Part shown: piece after piece, positions 62,766 to 64,000 of the stretch
Position numbering within the stretch: position 1 is the first letter of the stretch
How the letters are laid out: each line of letters opens with the position of its first letter
NCBI RefSeq assembly: GCF_019458805.1
Contig: NZ_JAIBOA010000016.1
Coordinates: forward strand, 62,001-126,000
Source of the DNA: Actinomadura parmotrematis
GTDB taxonomy: Bacteria; Actinomycetota; Actinomycetes; Streptosporangiales; Streptosporangiaceae
Reading direction: 5' to 3'
DNA: 64,000 bases
Translations under genes and position numbers: made by a program
The notes under the pieces: generated by a model
What the model was told of the DNA's origin: nothing
What the model saw: the letters and a program-made list of their open reading frames with translations, nothing else
Databases searched by the model: none

Positions 62766-64000
62766 ATGAAGAACGGACCCGTCGTCGTCATCGGGGCGGG
62801 CCTCGCCGGCCTGGCCGCCGCCGTGCGCCTCGCCGCCGCCGGCCGCGACGTCCAGGTCGTCGAGGCCCGCGGCGAGCCCGGCGGCTGCTGCGGGACCGCC
62901 ACCGCCGGCCCGTACCGCTTCGACACCGGACCCTCGGTGCTGACGATGCCGGGCGTCCTCGCCGACGTGTTCGGCGCCGCCGGCGAGGACATGGACGCCT
63001 GGCTCCCGCTCCAGCGCCTGGACCCCTACTACCGCCTCGCCTACGACGACGGGTCGCACCTGGACGTCGTCGCGGGCGCCGACGCCATGACCGAGCGGGT
63101 CGCCGCGCTCTGCGGCCCCGCCGAGGCCGACCGCTACCGCAGGTTCCGGCGCCTCCTCGGGGAGATGTTCGACGCCGAGTGGCCGGTGTTCATCGACGCC
63201 GACGTGACGCGGCTGCGGTCGCTGGCCCGCCCTGCGGCGCTGCTCCGGCTGGCCGCCCTCGGCGGGTTCCGGCGGCTGGACCGGCTGGCCGCCGCGCACC
63301 TCACCGACGACCGGCTGATCAAGGCGCACACCTTCCAGGCCCTCTACGTCGGCCTGCCGCCGCGCCGCGCGCTCGGCATCTACGCCGTCATCGCGCACAT
63401 GGACACCGTCGGCGGCGTCTACTTCCCGCGCGAGGGCGGCATGCACGCGATCCCGCGCGCGCTCGCGGGCGTCGCCGAGAAGGCCGGCGCGCAACTGCGG
63501 TACGGCACCCGTGCCGTGCGGGTGGAGGCCGACTCCGGCGGCGTCACCGGCGTGCGGTTGGAGGGCGGCGAGCGGATCGCGGCCCGGCAGGTCGTGGTGG
63601 CCTGCGACCTGCCGTCGGCGCTCGCGGGCCTGCTGCCGCCGGGCGTCGCCGACTGGCGCACCCGCCGCCCCAAGCACTCGCCGTCCTGCCTGGTCATGCA
63701 TTTCGGCCTCGACCGGACGCTGCCCGGCCAGGCCCACCACACCCTGCACCTCGGCCGCCGGTGGGACGCGGCGTTCGACGCGCTCGCCGCGGGCCGCCCG
63801 CAGCCCGACCCGAACCTGCTCGTCACCTACCCCGCGTCCGACGCCGGCGCCGCGCCCGCCGGGCACGCCACCCTCAGCGTCCTGGAGCCCGCGCCCAACC
63901 TGCACGGCCCGACCGACTGGGCGCGCACCGGCCCGCGCCTGCGGGAACGGCTGCTGCAACGGATGCAGGACCACGGGTACGGCGACCTGTCCGGCGCGCC
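62766..64000 (+). CDS. Phytoene desaturase-like FAD oxidoreductase (3' end beyond window)
   Basis: The ATG at 62766 follows AGGAG by nine bases. About 411 codons are present before the window ends. The protein has VVVIGAGLAGLAAAVRLAAAG, the FAD-binding EARGEPGGCCGTATAGPYRFDTGPS (shown in part; the family's GG-C-T-x-Y-FD-G-S pattern), YVGLPPRRALGIYAVIAHMDTVGGVYFPREGG and MHFGLDRTLPGQAHHTL, as in carotenoid desaturases and CrtI/CrtN relatives. It starts 35 bases after the FAD oxidoreductase, so it is in the same operon. It may act on a prenyl or alkyl chain. Confidence 0.88.
   Translation, partial: MKNGPVVVIGAGLAGLAAAVRLAAAGRDVQVVEARGEPGGCCGTATAGPYRFDTGPSVLTMPGVLADVFGAAGEDMDAWLPLQRLDPYYRLAYDDGSHLDVVAGADAMTERVAALCGPAEADRYRRFRRLLGEMFDAEWPVFIDADVTRLRSLARPAALLRLAALGGFRRLDRLAAAHLTDDRLIKAHTFQALYVGLPPRRALGIYAVIAHMDTVGGVYFPREGGMHAIPRALAGVAEKAGAQLRYGTRAVRVEADSGGVTGVRLEGGERIAARQVVVACDLPSALAGLLPPGVADWRTRRPKHSPSCLVMHFGLDRTLPGQAHHTLHLGRRWDAAFDALAAGRPQPDPNLLVTYPASDAGAAPAGHATLSVLEPAPNLHGPTDWARTGPRLRERLLQRMQDHGYGDLSGA

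Overview
The window is very GC-rich actinomycete chromosome: nearly all codons end in G or C, GTG and TTG starts are frequent, and many genes overlap by a few bases. An F420-type PPOX protein, an MbtH-like protein, a Mce/MlaF-type ATPase, a PucR regulator and many secondary-metabolite genes point to a filamentous actinobacterium. Actinomadura or a relative is my guess from gene style, not proven. I see no rRNA, tRNA, CRISPR array, transposase or phage gene.

Region 1 (1-6015) is a small lanthipeptide locus. A 56-residue precursor with five Cys near its end (3126-3296) precedes a LanL-type lyase/kinase/cyclase (3439-6015). An ABC exporter and a MauE-thioredoxin fusion run divergently (47-2838). 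The cyclase keeps a three-Cys zinc site (WCxG plus CCG).

Region 2 (6020-16111, minus strand) is a tight six-gene operon: GrpE-like, Hsp70, an Fn3-repeat protein, a zinc-ribbon GTPase, a GAP1-type protein and a membrane zinc-ribbon GTPase. It resembles multi-component GTPase systems proposed, from comparative genomics, to act in biological conflict.

Region 3 (16321-27450) is mostly metabolism: an ACT protein, a divergent PfkB kinase/class II aldolase pair, an enoyl-CoA hydratase and an acyl-CoA dehydrogenase that share an 18-bp operator-like palindrome, a PPOX protein, an ADP-ribosylglycohydrolase, a VOC protein, a Tat-exported phospholipase C, an amidase and a Uma2 nuclease-fold protein.

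Region 4 (27463-54794) is a nonribosomal peptide cluster. SbnA and SbnB should make L-2,3-diaminopropionate (Dap). Three synthetases carry six modules: C-A-T, C-(A remnant)-T, C-A-T-E; C-A-T, C-A-T-E; C-A-T-TE. MbtH, a GNAT acetyltransferase and a type II thioesterase follow. Modules 3 and 5 carry a threonine-type code and are near-duplicates, each followed by an epimerase. Module 2 lacks its adenylation core and keeps only the last ~65 residues, including the A10 lysine. A separate upstream gene encodes an adenylation domain that stops almost exactly where that remnant begins. I read this as a trans-split adenylation domain, probably for Dap, and consider it the most novel feature here.

Region 5 (54958-59176) holds a Mce-type ATPase, an ornithine-cyclodeaminase-like protein, a PucR regulator and a TetR regulator. 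Region 6 (59273-64000) is a phenolic-lipid/quinone-type cluster: UbiA prenyltransferase, type III PKS, ICMT-like methyltransferase, FAD oxidoreductase and a phytoene-desaturase-like protein cut by the window end. Two copies of a long hairpin, with compensatory base changes between copies, sit at convergent gene ends at 19998-20101 and 59173-59276.
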